45,651 nt of DNA from Leptolyngbya sp. PCC 6406 (lineage in GTDB: Bacteria > Cyanobacteriota > Cyanobacteriia > Phormidesmidales > Phormidesmidaceae). Location: NCBI RefSeq assembly GCF_000332095.2, contig NZ_KI913949.1, positions 1,040,540 through 1,086,190 of the forward strand, written 5' to 3'. Positions 8,034 through 16,616 of this stretch are shown here, piece by piece; within the stretch, counting starts at the first letter, position 1, and each line of letters opens with the position of its first letter. The notes beneath the pieces were generated by a model. The model saw only the letters and a program-made list of their open reading frames with translations. It did no database searches and was not told the origin of the DNA. The translations under genes and the position numbers were made by a program.

Positions 8034-9119
8034 CTATAGGGGTGCGAGAGGTGCGATCGCACTTGTTAGGGAATTGGGATCAATTCCCGCCTTGTGGGCC
8101 GCCATCACCCCAATCGCCGCCAGGTAGGAGGGCACCCGAATCGCCCGGAGCCCGAGGGCTTCCGGCGACACCGATAACGCTGTCCTGTTCTCCTCCACCG
8201 CAATGATCGGCACCCGCCGACTCAGGGTCAGCACCGCACTGCCGCCGCAGGCCGTCGCGGGCACCACCACCGCATCCACTTGATGCGCCCAGAGGGTTCC
8301 ACCCAAAAGGGGATCCTCCCTGGAACCAGACTCCGTTACCCCTTTCGTCCCATCCCCCTTCGTCACGAACTGGGGGGCGCGACTCAACCCCGCCAGCACA
8401 CAGGGCAAAAAGGTGTAGCCGATTTCCTCCGCCGCCGCCTTGGGGGCAACTGTAGCGTCAAAGGGCAGGGGTAACAGGGCCGGAGCATGGGCGCAGGGCA
8501 CCTGGAACTGGCGCACGACAAGATGGCTGATCACCGCCTCCGCCCCCGCTAAGGGATCCACCCCCTGGCCCTGGCGATACTGGTGTAGAGCCGGGGAATC
8601 AACGTCATCGGGAAAGCGGGCCACCACTGCGATCGCATTTGCCCCCGCCTGCAACAGCCGTTCCGCCCCCCGTAACAATGCCCCCGGATTAGCAATCGTG
8701 CCCCAAGTGGCCCCCGAAGCAGCCCGGTCTAAAGTCACCCCCAGCGGGGCATCGGTGACACCATAATCCGTCAAGGTTATGCCCAGGGTGGCCCGCGCCG
8801 CCGCCGCCGCTTGCAGGTGGCGTCCCCGCAGGTCCGGCTCAATGGCCGCATCCAGCAATAGCCCCACCCGGTTATGGTGCACCGGAGCCAATCCCCAATC
8901 CCCCGCTGCAAACCGATCCAACCCGTACCCCTCCACATAGAGAGCCTGGGGGAGGGGCCAGTAGAGCTGGGCTCCATTCAGAACATTGGGATGGGTGATC
9001 AGGATATCAGCCACCTGGGCCATAGCCCGCGCCACAGGCAGTGCATCCCCGGCATAGCCACCAATGGCAGCGCCAATTCCCGTGGGGACAATCAGGACAG
9101 CGATGTAGGGCCGAGTCAT
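8034..9119 (-). CDS. DUF3326 domain-containing protein
   Basis: 361 residues, largely Ala/Gly/Val rich. MTRPYIAVLIVPTGIGAAIGGYAGDALPVARAMA at the N-terminus, THPNVLNGAQLYWPLP, and a C-terminal VDAVVVPATACGGSAVLTLS ... IAVEEN segment are what I recognise as the DUF3326 family, common in cyanobacteria and plastid-bearing plants. Function is unknown. The glycine-rich loops suggest nucleotide or phosphate binding (inference). Its ATG overlaps the TGA of the small upstream gene (ATGA at 9116-9119), so the two are translationally coupled. Confidence 0.8.
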   Translation of the reverse strand: MTRPYIAVLIVPTGIGAAIGGYAGDALPVARAMAQVADILITHPNVLNGAQLYWPLPQALYVEGYGLDRFAAGDWGLAPVHHNRVGLLLDAAIEPDLRGRHLQAAAAARATLGITLTDYGVTDAPLGVTLDRAASGATWGTIANPGALLRGAERLLQAGANAIAVVARFPDDVDSPALHQYRQGQGVDPLAGAEAVISHLVVRQFQVPCAHAPALLPLPFDATVAPKAAAEEIGYTFLPCVLAGLSRAPQFVTKGDGTKGVTESGSREDPLLGGTLWAHQVDAVVVPATACGGSAVLTLSRRVPIIAVEENRTALSVSPEALGLRAIRVPSYLAAIGVMAAHKAGIDPNSLTSAIAPLAPL

Positions 9120-9304
9120 TCCCCAGCGGTCACGCCAGCGGTCACCACCGCCTCTACCTGAGCCGTTTGAGCGGTCTCATCTACAGCGGTCACCGCCCAG
9201 CGCAGGGGCTCTCCCCGTTTTTGCAGTTCCGCCTCCACTGCCCTGGGGAGATCGGCGGGATTTTCGGTCAGGGTGATCTCAGCGCTGATGAAGTGGGTTG
9301 TCAT
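9116..9304 (-). CDS. Small conserved protein coupled to DUF3326
   Basis: 62 residues (MTTHFISAEITLTENPADLPRAVEAELQKRGEPLRWAVTAVDETAQTAQVEAVVT and a short tail). The alternating strand-helix-strand pattern suggests a compact alpha/beta fold. The start-stop overlap with the DUF3326 gene argues that it is real. I recall similar short proteins in cyanobacteria but no function. The tail repeats VTAGVTAGE, from a 9-bp DNA repeat (cagcggtca) near its 3' end. Confidence 0.65.
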   Translation of the reverse strand: MTTHFISAEITLTENPADLPRAVEAELQKRGEPLRWAVTAVDETAQTAQVEAVVTAGVTAGE

Positions 9305-9353
9305 GGGTCAGAATCCTGAAGTGTAGAAACTGTGGATGGTCTAGTAGGACGAC

Positions 9354-9455
9354 TAGTGCTGCAAGGCAGAAGGATGAAGGATGAAAGGGGATTCCGGGAC
9401 ACATAAGGGCTTCTGCGTTAGCAGATAGGTGGGTCACTTCCGCCGCAGAGTACTA
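9354..9455. mobile_element. Small non-coding element with IS630-like ends (MITE-like)
   Basis: The left end tagtgctgcaaggcagaag (9354-9372) and the inverted right end cttccgccgcagagtacta match at 13 of 19 positions. The left end matches 15 of 19 bases of the IS630-type terminus at 45558. It sits between CTAG motifs, the target favoured by IS630. It has no coding capacity. The right TA is shared with the next element. Confidence 0.55.
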
Positions 9456-9598
9456 GTACCGCACGGTGTAAATCAGCCCACCATTGTCGCGTCAGCCCAA
9501 CATTTTCCGGTCCCCTCTCCCCGTGGGAGAGGGTTAGGGTGAGGGGCCGAGGTGTATCACGATAGAACGGTTAGGGTATTTACGCCGCAGAGTGCTGT
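9454..9598. mobile_element. Second small non-coding element (MITE-like), GGYGTAAAT ends
   Basis: The left end agtaccgcacggtgtaaat (9455-9473) and the inverted right end atttacgccgcagagtgct (9578-9596) match at 13 of 19 positions. The interior carries the core ccggtcccctctccccgtgggagaggg. The same sequence, inverted and with a 25-bp insertion, is found at 28094-28232. Together with 9354-9455 it fills the 300-base gap between the DUF3326 partner and the ferredoxin gene. Confidence 0.6.
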
Positions 9599-9604
9599 AA
9601 CACC

Positions 9605-9925
9605 CTACTTAGGTTGGCCAAACTGCTTTTCGTAGACAATATCTTCCTTTTCCGTTTCCAGTTTCAAGTCAGAGCGGGGATAGGACACACAGAGCAAGGC
9701 GTAGCCCTCCGCTTGGAGGTCTGGGCTTACCCCCATCCCCTCGTCTTGGTTTACCTCACCCTCTGTAATCAAGGCGGCACAGGTGGTACAAACCCCCGCA
9801 CTACAGGAATAGGGAATTTCGATCCCCGCATCCTGGGCCGCTGCTAGTACCGTCTGGTCAGCAGCCACTTGAAGCTGATGCAGGGTGCCTTGATGATTAA
9901 TTTCAACCGTATAGGTCTCTGCCAT
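9605..9925 (-). CDS. [2Fe-2S] ferredoxin, plant type
   Basis: 106 residues from ATG 9925 (MAETYTVEINHQG); an in-frame start 15 bases upstream is less likely. Cluster ligands are C41, C46, C49 (YSCSAGVCTTCA) and C79 (LLCVSYP). It differs from the abundant photosynthetic ferredoxin by a longer C-terminal end (EDIVYEKQFGQPK), so it is probably one of the minor cyanobacterial isoforms. It is a soluble one-electron carrier; its partner cannot be told from context. A 58-residue gene lies 37 bp upstream on the same strand. Confidence 0.9.
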   Translation of the reverse strand: MAETYTVEINHQGTLHQLQVAADQTVLAAAQDAGIEIPYSCSAGVCTTCAALITEGEVNQDEGMGVSPDLQAEGYALLCVSYPRSDLKLETEKEDIVYEKQFGQPK

Positions 9926-9962
9926 GGGTCTTGGAATCAAAATCCGTTAATTCGTCGCCGTC

Positions 9963-10139
9963 TTAATTCGTCACCGTAAAGGTGCTGTCAAAATCCTCCA
10001 GCAAGTCATCCATTTCCTCTAGGGCTTGGTTGACATCTATGCGAAGGGTGCCTAAATCAGGCTGCTCCAGCAGTTTCAGCAGAACTTCCCGCTTACTGCG
10101 GATGAGCTCAATGCGATCGCGAATCGCCTGTGTATCCAT
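9963..10139 (-). CDS. Small acidic conserved cyanobacterial protein
   Basis: ATG at 10139 opens a 58-codon frame: MDTQAIRDRIELIRSKREVL, then LKLLEQPDLG and an acidic helix LEEMDDLLEDFD. It is predicted to be almost entirely helical. The start is followed by the HIP1-containing segment gcgatcgcgaat. It lies directly upstream of the ferredoxin gene on the same strand (37 bp gap), so they may be co-transcribed. Function unknown. Confidence 0.55.
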   Translation of the reverse strand: MDTQAIRDRIELIRSKREVLLKLLEQPDLGTLRIDVNQALEEMDDLLEDFDSTFTVTN

Positions 10140-10357
10140 GCTTCAGGTCCAGGTTGTATAACACTCCAGCTTCCCAGCATAGGAAACTTTCACCACTTTA
10201 GGCGACTAGAAGCCCTCTTGATCCGCCAGCACCGATGCCTAATCAGCACCGATGCATCAACACCAAACGGAATTTTATGAAGAAGCTCCAGAATTATCGC
10301 GCTTTTTTCGTTTGGGCCTTTTTTTAGGTGTAAATCCCTTAGACCCAAAAACCAACC

Positions 10358-11317
10358 TCAGCTCTCTGCCTCTAGCTGCTTCTCTACCTTGTCTGCCTTC
10401 AGCATGTGGTAAGTGATCAGCAATTGCGTTAGGGCTAGAGGATAGCTTTGCAGCGTTTCTCCGGTGGTGCCCACCAGCTTACCAATGTTGTCGTTGCCCT
10501 CAATGCTGCAAAACCGCCCCAGATAGGGCACTTCACTACAGAGAATGCGTTCCAGTTCCTGCACCTGTTGCTGGGTGGCATTGCCGTCAATCTCCAGGAC
10601 ATCCACCGGCTTGCCCATGTCTCGGTCCAGCACCAGCCGTACCGCATCGCCCAGGTGGTTGCCCTTGTCATCCAACAAATGGGTAAAGTCCGGGTGGGGA
10701 ATGGTGGGACGCAGAACAAGGCGTACATTCAGCAGCAGGTCATCCTGATCGGTCTTGTCGCTGGGGGGATAAAAAGACACAATCACATCGGCCCACTGCC
10801 GTTGGGGCTGGATAAAGGCCGTAGAATCCGATTCTCGCTGTTTGAGTTGCTCCAGCACCTGGGCCTCAGTGTAGCCCCGCTTGCTCGTATCTCGCTTGAC
10901 CTTCCACGTGGCCCGCAAGGGTTCTGGGGGAGCCAAGTACACCATCACGTCATAGCAGTTGCGGGCGGTGGCGGTGGAGTAGCCCAACAACCCCTCCACA
11001 ATCACAAACTTACGGGGTTGGATATATTCAGGAGGATCAAAGGCCCCGCTGGAATGGTTGTAAATTGGCTTCAGGATGGACTTGCCTTCCCGCAACAGCT
11101 CTAGGTGCTGCTCAATAATGTCTAGATAGTTGCAGTCCGGATGCAGTGCGGAAATGCCCATTTCCTTCCGCTGCTGGCGATCGTAGCGATGGTAGTCGTC
11201 GGTGCAGATGGCGGTCACTTGATCTTCGCCTAGGATTTGGGCAATCCCTCGGGTCAAAGTGGTTTTACCGGCTGCGCTGTCGCCCACGATACCGAGAATG
11301 ATGGGACGGCTGGGCAT
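10358..11317 (-). CDS. Phosphoribulokinase paralogue lacking the P-loop regulatory Cys
   Basis: 319 residues. Walker A GDSAAGKTT (12-20), CTDDYHRYDRQQRKE (C38 onward) and PIYNHSSGAFDPPE identify the phosphoribulokinase/uridine kinase family; IVEGLLGYS and WKVKRDTSKRGYTEAQV follow. Canonical Calvin-cycle PRK reads GDSGCGKST here, with a Cys in the P-loop that pairs with the Cys before DDYH. In this protein that first residue is A16 while C38 is kept, so the thioredoxin/CP12 disulphide cannot form. A C-terminal extension (about 250-319) has no equal that I recall in the canonical enzyme. I infer a second PRK-like enzyme, with the main prk elsewhere. A strong ribosome site (AGGAGGAAC) precedes ATG 11317. 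Confidence 0.8.
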   Translation of the reverse strand: MPSRPIILGIVGDSAAGKTTLTRGIAQILGEDQVTAICTDDYHRYDRQQRKEMGISALHPDCNYLDIIEQHLELLREGKSILKPIYNHSSGAFDPPEYIQPRKFVIVEGLLGYSTATARNCYDVMVYLAPPEPLRATWKVKRDTSKRGYTEAQVLEQLKQRESDSTAFIQPQRQWADVIVSFYPPSDKTDQDDLLLNVRLVLRPTIPHPDFTHLLDDKGNHLGDAVRLVLDRDMGKPVDVLEIDGNATQQQVQELERILCSEVPYLGRFCSIEGNDNIGKLVGTTGETLQSYPLALTQLLITYHMLKADKVEKQLEAES

Positions 11318-11478
11318 AGTTCCTCCTGGCTGAACTTGGACAGGGAACCTGATCCAAGAATGTGTGTCAATTCTAGGGATCTATGGTTCCCGACTCAAGA
11401 CACATAACTCAAGACACCTAGGGCAGGTGGGGGCTTGCCCATGGTGGCAACCCCTGGGAATAGAGTCGGATTTTCCTG

Positions 11479-13641
11479 TTATGACTCCAATTTGGCGCGG
11501 TGATAGTAGCCCCGCACGAGGCGAATTTCGTCATAGGAATAGCCATCACCCAAGCGATCGCGGATTTCCCCCAGCCGATCACCGCCCACCTCCTCCAACG
11601 CCGCCCAGATGGTCTGCTGTCGTTCCGGCGACACCAGATCATCCAGCTCCACCCCATCATCCGCCTCAATCAGGTCCGACAAATGACGAATGATGGTGCT
11701 GCGCCGCAGGTCACGGAGCTCCGCAATCTGATCGGGGGAATGGCCCTGTTGGTAGAGTTGCCGGGTAATGGCATGGGTATCTCCGGTTTGGAGGGGCGGC
11801 GGGGGTGTAGCGGTAGCGGTGATGCCCTGCTCTCCACAGAACGCCGTGATTTCCTCCACAAAGGTTTGACCGTACTGTTCTAGCTTGCGGCTGCCGACCC
11901 CGGAAATGCGGGCAAAGGCATCTAGGGACTGAGGCAGTCGCTGGGCCATTTGTCGCAGGGTAGTTTCCGTAAACACCACATAGGGCGGCACCCCCTGGGC
12001 ATCTGCCAGTCGTTTCCGCAGCGCCTTTAGGCGGGCCAAGAGTCCATCCTCCGTCGCCGAAGTCGTTCCCGTCGCTACGCCTTGGAGTCCTTCCGGCATG
12101 GCCACCTCTACGGTGAGTTGTTTCCGCAATACCTGCCAACTGGCGGCATTCAGTTTCAATACGGGAAAGCCATCTACGGTTTCTTCCAAAAGGCCCTGGT
12201 GCAGGAGCGATCGCCCCAGGATTTTCCACTCCTCCGCCGTCCGGTCCTTGCCGATGCCGTAGGTGGAGAGCTGGTCGTGTTGGAGATCGCGAATCCGTTT
12301 TTTCCCCGACCCCCGGAGGACATCGATAATGTGGGTCATGCCAAAGCGTTCTCGGCAGCGGGCTACGCAGGAAAGGAATTTTTGGGCCTCGATGGTCCAG
12401 TCCTGTTTGGGTTTGGGAAAGCGGCAGTTATCACAGCGATCGCAGGACTCACTGAGAAATTCGCCAAAATAACCCAACTGAATTTGACGGCGGCAGACGG
12501 TGCTTTCGGCATAGTCAATCACCTGGCGGAGCTGCTGGCGGGCAATATTTTGCTCCCGTTCGTCGGGCTTTTGGTCGATTAAATAATTGACGGTGGAGAC
12601 ATCGGCATAGCCAAAGTACACCGTGCAGTGGGCAGGCTCCCCGTCTCGTCCCGCCCGCCCTGATTCCTGGTAGTAGCTTTCGAGGGTGCGGGGCAGATCG
12701 TAGTGGACCACAAAGCGCACATCTGGCTTGTTGATGCCCATCCCAAAGGCGATCGTGGCTACCATCACCCGCACATCGTCTCGAATAAAGCGCCGCTGAT
12801 TTTCTGCGCGGGTCAGGTCCGGTAGCCCCGCATGGTAGGGCAGTGCAGCGATGCCGTCATTCTGTAACCGCAGAGCAATTTCATCCACCCGCTTGCGGCT
12901 GAGGCAGTAAATGATGCCTGCACCGTTAATACTTTGCACCTGTTGGAGTAGATGGCCGTAGGTTTGCCGATCCTTGGGTCGGACTTCGTAGTAGAGGTTG
13001 GGCCGGTTAAAGCTGGCCACCAGTACTTCAGGCTTTTGAAGCTGGAGCTGCTGCACGATATCCTGGCGCACCCGTTCTGTGGCGGTGGCGGTCAGGGCCA
13101 GCATCGGTATCCCGGCAAAGGCGGATCGGAGGCGATGGAGTTGGCGATATTCTGGGCGGAAATCGTGACCCCACTCCGAAACGCAGTGGGCCTCGTCAAT
13201 GGCAAATCCCGCCAGTCCGACCTGCTGCTGGAGCCGGGTCAGGAAGGGCCAGAAGTTCTCGCTCAGCAGCCGTTCGGGAGCGACGTACAGTAACTTGGTG
13301 CGGCCCTGGAGCAGATCATATTCCCGCGATCGCGCCTCCATGAGATCTAAACTGCTATTCAGGAACGTGGCGGCAATCCCGTTATTGTTCAACGCCTCCA
13401 CCTGATCCTGCATTAGGGCAATCAGGGGAGAGACCACAATCGTCACCCCCAACCGCAGAAGGGCCGGAAGCTGATAGCAGAGGGACTTGCCGCCCCCAGT
13501 GGGCATGACCACTAGGGCATCCTGCTGATTCAGGACGGCTTCAATGGCCGCCCGCTGCTGAAGGCGAAACTGGTCGTAGCCAAAAAAGTGCTTGAGGGCT
13601 GCCTCTAGGGAAGGAAAAGCAGCGGTGGAGGTGGAGGTCAT
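11479..13641 (-). CDS. recQ: ATP-dependent DNA helicase RecQ
   Basis: 720 residues. Domains in order: superfamily II helicase with Walker A TGGGKS (48-53) and DEAH (149-152), AHCVSEWGHDFRPEY, the second RecA lobe with HAGL and QESGRAGRDG, a zinc-binding region with four Cys (CRRQIQLGYFGE ... CDRCDNC, about 385-408), an RQC winged helix, an HRDC domain (about 535-605; FTETTLRQMAQRLPQ), and a C-terminal helix-turn-helix extension (HSPDQIAELRDLRRSTIIRHL). It unwinds DNA 3' to 5' in recombination and fork repair. The C-terminal HTH extension is shared with other long RecQ forms. It appears to be monocistronic. Confidence 0.95.
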   Translation of the reverse strand: MTSTSTAAFPSLEAALKHFFGYDQFRLQQRAAIEAVLNQQDALVVMPTGGGKSLCYQLPALLRLGVTIVVSPLIALMQDQVEALNNNGIAATFLNSSLDLMEARSREYDLLQGRTKLLYVAPERLLSENFWPFLTRLQQQVGLAGFAIDEAHCVSEWGHDFRPEYRQLHRLRSAFAGIPMLALTATATERVRQDIVQQLQLQKPEVLVASFNRPNLYYEVRPKDRQTYGHLLQQVQSINGAGIIYCLSRKRVDEIALRLQNDGIAALPYHAGLPDLTRAENQRRFIRDDVRVMVATIAFGMGINKPDVRFVVHYDLPRTLESYYQESGRAGRDGEPAHCTVYFGYADVSTVNYLIDQKPDEREQNIARQQLRQVIDYAESTVCRRQIQLGYFGEFLSESCDRCDNCRFPKPKQDWTIEAQKFLSCVARCRERFGMTHIIDVLRGSGKKRIRDLQHDQLSTYGIGKDRTAEEWKILGRSLLHQGLLEETVDGFPVLKLNAASWQVLRKQLTVEVAMPEGLQGVATGTTSATEDGLLARLKALRKRLADAQGVPPYVVFTETTLRQMAQRLPQSLDAFARISGVGSRKLEQYGQTFVEEITAFCGEQGITATATPPPPLQTGDTHAITRQLYQQGHSPDQIAELRDLRRSTIIRHLSDLIEADDGVELDDLVSPERQQTIWAALEEVGGDRLGEIRDRLGDGYSYDEIRLVRGYYHRAKLES

Positions 13642-13688
13642 AGTGCCTACTCTGATGCATTCCCCAATGGTTTCAGTGTAGTACAGGC

Positions 13689-14162
13689 TTACATGGGCAC
13701 GACAGCTAATTTCTCTATGCGCTTAACTAGGCGTTTCAGCCCAGCTTTCATCCGGCCTAAGGGACGTTTCTGGGCGGGAAAACGCGCTGCCCCCAAAGCT
13801 TGCTGGTAGCTGGCGTAGGCTTCTCCATGGCGATTTAGCTGCTGTAGGGCTACGCCTCGAAATAGGGCTGCCCGCTCATGGCGAGGCATCAACACCAAGG
13901 CCCGATTACAGCAGGTCAAAGCTTTCTCAGGCTTTTCTAGGTGCAGGTAGCACACTGACTGAGAGACCCACAAGTCCGCCGATTCTCCCCCCAAGTTCAC
14001 CGCTTGGGCGAAGGCAGCCTGGGCGGCGGCGTACTGGCCAAGATTGATTAGGGCTTCTCCCTGAAAAGCCCAATCTCGACTCCCCTGAGGTGCCCCCACA
14101 GCTTGAAAATAATCTAGGACGGCTTGGTATTGGTGCGCGGCAATAAGTTTCTCAATCTCCAT
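13689..14162 (-). CDS. Tetratricopeptide-repeat protein
   Basis: 157 residues with about three TPR units (WAFQGEALINLGQYAAAQAAFAQAV; LWVSQSVCYLHLEKPEKALTCCNRAL; AALFRGVALQQLNRHGEAYASYQQAL) followed by a basic C-terminal helix (RMKAGLKRLVKRIEKL). There is no signal peptide. TPR proteins act as protein-interaction scaffolds; the partner is unknown. It lies 47 bp upstream of recQ on the same strand, so co-transcription is possible. Confidence 0.75.
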   Translation of the reverse strand: MEIEKLIAAHQYQAVLDYFQAVGAPQGSRDWAFQGEALINLGQYAAAQAAFAQAVNLGGESADLWVSQSVCYLHLEKPEKALTCCNRALVLMPRHERAALFRGVALQQLNRHGEAYASYQQALGAARFPAQKRPLGRMKAGLKRLVKRIEKLAVVPM

Positions 14163-14492
14163 ACAACTGCCGAATCCTCCCCTTCGAGTTCAGCCCAGAG
14201 ATCACCGTCAGTGTTCTCGCTATACCCCTGCGGCCAACTATACCGGGCTAGAGAAACCTGCTCCGTCAGTTCGTTGCAGAACGTTAACTCCAGGTTAATC
14301 CATCTCTAATCTTTGTACAATCTGACTTCCAGACTTCACCAGCACCGAAGCCACCCCGCTCTCTAGACCAGACCGTCAATGTATTGCGCTTTGTAAACAA
14401 AATGCCGTCATACCAGTATGCCGTCTTGACAGCACCGAACAGAGTCGTTACGGTAATTCCCATACCCGGGTCCAATAGATTTGAAACGCGAT
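14163..14492. promoter_or_regulatory. Divergent intergenic region with possible promoter and operator
   Basis: A 330-base gap between divergent genes. TTGACA (14426-14431) followed 17 bp later by TACGGT (14449-14454) is a weak sigma-70-like promoter towards the ribbon-helix-helix-like gene. Two copies of ATGCCGTC (14402-14409, 14418-14425), 16 bp apart, sit immediately upstream of the -35 and could be an operator. The rest shows nothing I recognise. Confidence 0.3.
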
Positions 14493-14849
14493 ATGCAAGA
14501 CCAGCAAAAGGCCAACAAAGTCACGCTTTATCTGCCGTCTGAACTCCACCGGCAGCTAAAGATCCGGTCTGCGGTCGATGGTGAGGCTATGTCTGCCATT
14601 GCGGAACGGGCGCTGGAGTTCTACATGAGTCATGCTGAAGTGGTCAATGACCATTCCGAGGGCTATGGTCAGACCCACCGCCTCTATAGCTGCCCTTCTT
14701 GCTCGGAGTCCCTAGTGGTACGGGACGGAGAATTGATACCGATTCAGTCTGCGATCGCACCTGCCCAGGCCGACGACCTACCCGTCGCCATGCAGGGCGT
14801 AGCAACAGGGGCCAATCTACCGGACGAAGGAGAGTTGGTGACCTGTTAG
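14493..14849 (+). CDS. Ribbon-helix-helix-like protein with a CxxC tail
   Basis: 118 residues from ATG 14493; an in-frame TTG 12 bases earlier is less likely. The N-terminus (KVTLYLPSELHRQLKIRSAVDGEAMSAIAERALEFYMSH) is a strand followed by two helices, as in CopG/Arc-type DNA-binding proteins. The middle holds YSCPSCSESLVVRDGELIPI, half of a zinc-ribbon pattern; only one further Cys is present, as the last residue. The gene is 78 bp upstream of ycf46 on the same strand. It may be a regulator of the ycf46-ycf35 transcript or of itself (inference). Confidence 0.6.
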   Translation: MQDQQKANKVTLYLPSELHRQLKIRSAVDGEAMSAIAERALEFYMSHAEVVNDHSEGYGQTHRLYSCPSCSESLVVRDGELIPIQSAIAPAQADDLPVAMQGVATGANLPDEGELVTC

Positions 14850-14927
14850 TCCCGCAGGGGGCGAATATCATTTGAAGCCAGAGCATCAGCACTGGCGCGT
14901 AGGGAATTCCCCCACCGGGAAGTATGC

Positions 14928-16475
14928 ATGGGGCCACCAGTCACAGCGGGAGCGACGATTGTGAGAGAAGATCTCAACGTACTCATACAGGCTCAATATC
15001 CTCTGATCTATTTGGTCACCTTCGAGGAAGAACGCGCCGAGCAGATGGTCGCCGCCGTTGCTCAACGCCTACGGCCCCAGCGCCGGATATTTTCCTGGAC
15101 CATGACCCACGGCATTGTGGAATATGGCCAGCCCCGTAATGTCACCCAGCACAACAGCACCGTTTCTCCCGAAGCGGCCATTGAGTGGGTGATGCGCCAG
15201 CGGGAACCCGGCATTTTTATCTTTAAGGATCTGCACCCCTTTCGCGATTCCCCCGCCGTTACTCGATGCTTGCGGGATGCTATCTCTAGCTTCCGAGACA
15301 CCCAGAAAACGGTAATTCTGATGTCTCCGGTTCAGGAAATTCCCATTGAACTAGAGAAAGAGGTTGTCCTCCTCGACTTCCAACTGCCCACCATGGGAGA
15401 ACTGAATCAAGTCCTCACCCAGGAGCTAGGGCAGTCCAAGAGCACCACCATCACCACCGATGTGCGGGAAAAGTTGCTGAAGGCTGCCTTGGGGCTGACT
15501 CGGGACGAAGCCGAGAAGGTATATCGCAAAGCCCGTGTCATCACCGGACAATTGACCGAAGCCGAGGTAGAAATTGTCCTGTCGGAGAAAAAACAGCTCA
15601 TCCGGCGCAATGGCATCCTGGAATTTATGGAGGTAGACGAAACCATAGAATCCGTAGGGGGCTTGGAGGAACTCAAGCATTGGCTGACCCAGCGCTCCAA
15701 TGCCTTTACCGAGCGTGCCCGTGAGTATGGATTGCCCCAGCCTAAAGGGATGCTAATTCTTGGGGTTCCGGGCTGCGGTAAGTCCCTAATTGCCAAGACC
15801 ACCTCACGCCTCTGGGGACTGCCCCTATTGCGCCTAGATTTGGGACGGGTCTACGACGGGTCTACGGTAGGTCGCTCGGAAGCCAATTTACGGAATGCCC
15901 TGCGAACCGCTGAGTCCATTTCCCCCGCCATTCTATTTATTGATGAAATCGACAAGGCGTTTTCCGGTAGCAGCGGCTCCTCCGACTCCGATGGCGGCAC
16001 CTCAGGCCGGATTTTTGGTACCTTTCTCACTTGGATGCAGGAGAAAACCTCCCCAGTGTTTGTCATGGCCACGGCTAACCGGGTGGAGCGTTTGCCCAGT
16101 GAGTTTCTCCGCAAGGGCCGATTTGATGAAATCTTCTTTGTGGATCTACCCAACGAAGAAGAGCGCAAAGAAATCTTTCATATTCATCTCCAGAAGCGGC
16201 GAGGGGACATCTCCCGCTTTGACCTCGACCAGCTCATCAAAGTGTGTGAGGGCTTTTCCGGGGCAGAGATTGAGCAGGGCTTGATCTCCGCCATGTATGA
16301 AGCCTTTGCCCAGGGTCGAGAGTTTACCCAACTGGACATTATTGCTGCGATTCGAGCTACGTTGCCCCTATCGAAGACCATGAGTGAACAGGTCACCGCG
16401 CTCCGGGACTGGGCGCGGCAGCGGGCACGACCAGCAGCAGCCTCCGTCGCTGAATATCAGCGCATGGAGTTTTAA
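14928..16475 (+). CDS. ycf46: AAA ATPase, Ycf46 family
   Basis: 515 residues. The N-terminal half (REDLNVLIQAQYPLIYLVTFEEERAEQ ...) is specific to the Ycf46/Slr0374-type family. A single AAA module follows: Walker A GVPGCGKS (279-286), Walker B LFIDEIDKAF (D339, E340), and the second region GRFDEIFFVDLPNEEER. The family is found in cyanobacteria and red-algal plastids, and the Synechocystis member responds to stress and carbon conditions. Start uncertain: ATG 14928 is preceded by GGGAAG, while GTG 14961 has GGGAG at good spacing and starts at the conserved REDLN. Ycf35 follows 141 bp downstream and the pair ends at a clear terminator. Confidence 0.88.
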   Translation: MGPPVTAGATIVREDLNVLIQAQYPLIYLVTFEEERAEQMVAAVAQRLRPQRRIFSWTMTHGIVEYGQPRNVTQHNSTVSPEAAIEWVMRQREPGIFIFKDLHPFRDSPAVTRCLRDAISSFRDTQKTVILMSPVQEIPIELEKEVVLLDFQLPTMGELNQVLTQELGQSKSTTITTDVREKLLKAALGLTRDEAEKVYRKARVITGQLTEAEVEIVLSEKKQLIRRNGILEFMEVDETIESVGGLEELKHWLTQRSNAFTERAREYGLPQPKGMLILGVPGCGKSLIAKTTSRLWGLPLLRLDLGRVYDGSTVGRSEANLRNALRTAESISPAILFIDEIDKAFSGSSGSSDSDGGTSGRIFGTFLTWMQEKTSPVFVMATANRVERLPSEFLRKGRFDEIFFVDLPNEEERKEIFHIHLQKRRGDISRFDLDQLIKVCEGFSGAEIEQGLISAMYEAFAQGREFTQLDIIAAIRATLPLSKTMSEQVTALRDWARQRARPAAASVAEYQRMEF

Positions 16476-16616
16476 CAGGCTTTTTCTCCGGAGCCACCGG
16501 AGAAAGGGGCTAGCACTTTTGCTAGCAGCACACCAGGTAACTGTTGATTTTATCTTGAGTTACCGTTCTCTCTCAACTCGTTGTCTCTCTCAAGTTCTCT
16601 TCAGGAGGAAATACCC

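Noticed and set aside
8050-8062. GCGATCGC palindromes considered as local regulatory sites
   Set aside because: They occur throughout the window, in and between genes, as the genome-wide HIP1 sequence, so single copies carry no local meaning.
10448-11104. Long open frame of 218 codons on the plus strand opposite the phosphoribulokinase paralogue
   Set aside because: It mirrors a well-supported gene; it has no family features and no ribosome site. Long antisense frames are common in GC-rich coding sequence.
12082-12582. Open frame of 166 codons opposite recQ
   Set aside because: Shadow of the RecQ coding frame; no motif, no own context.
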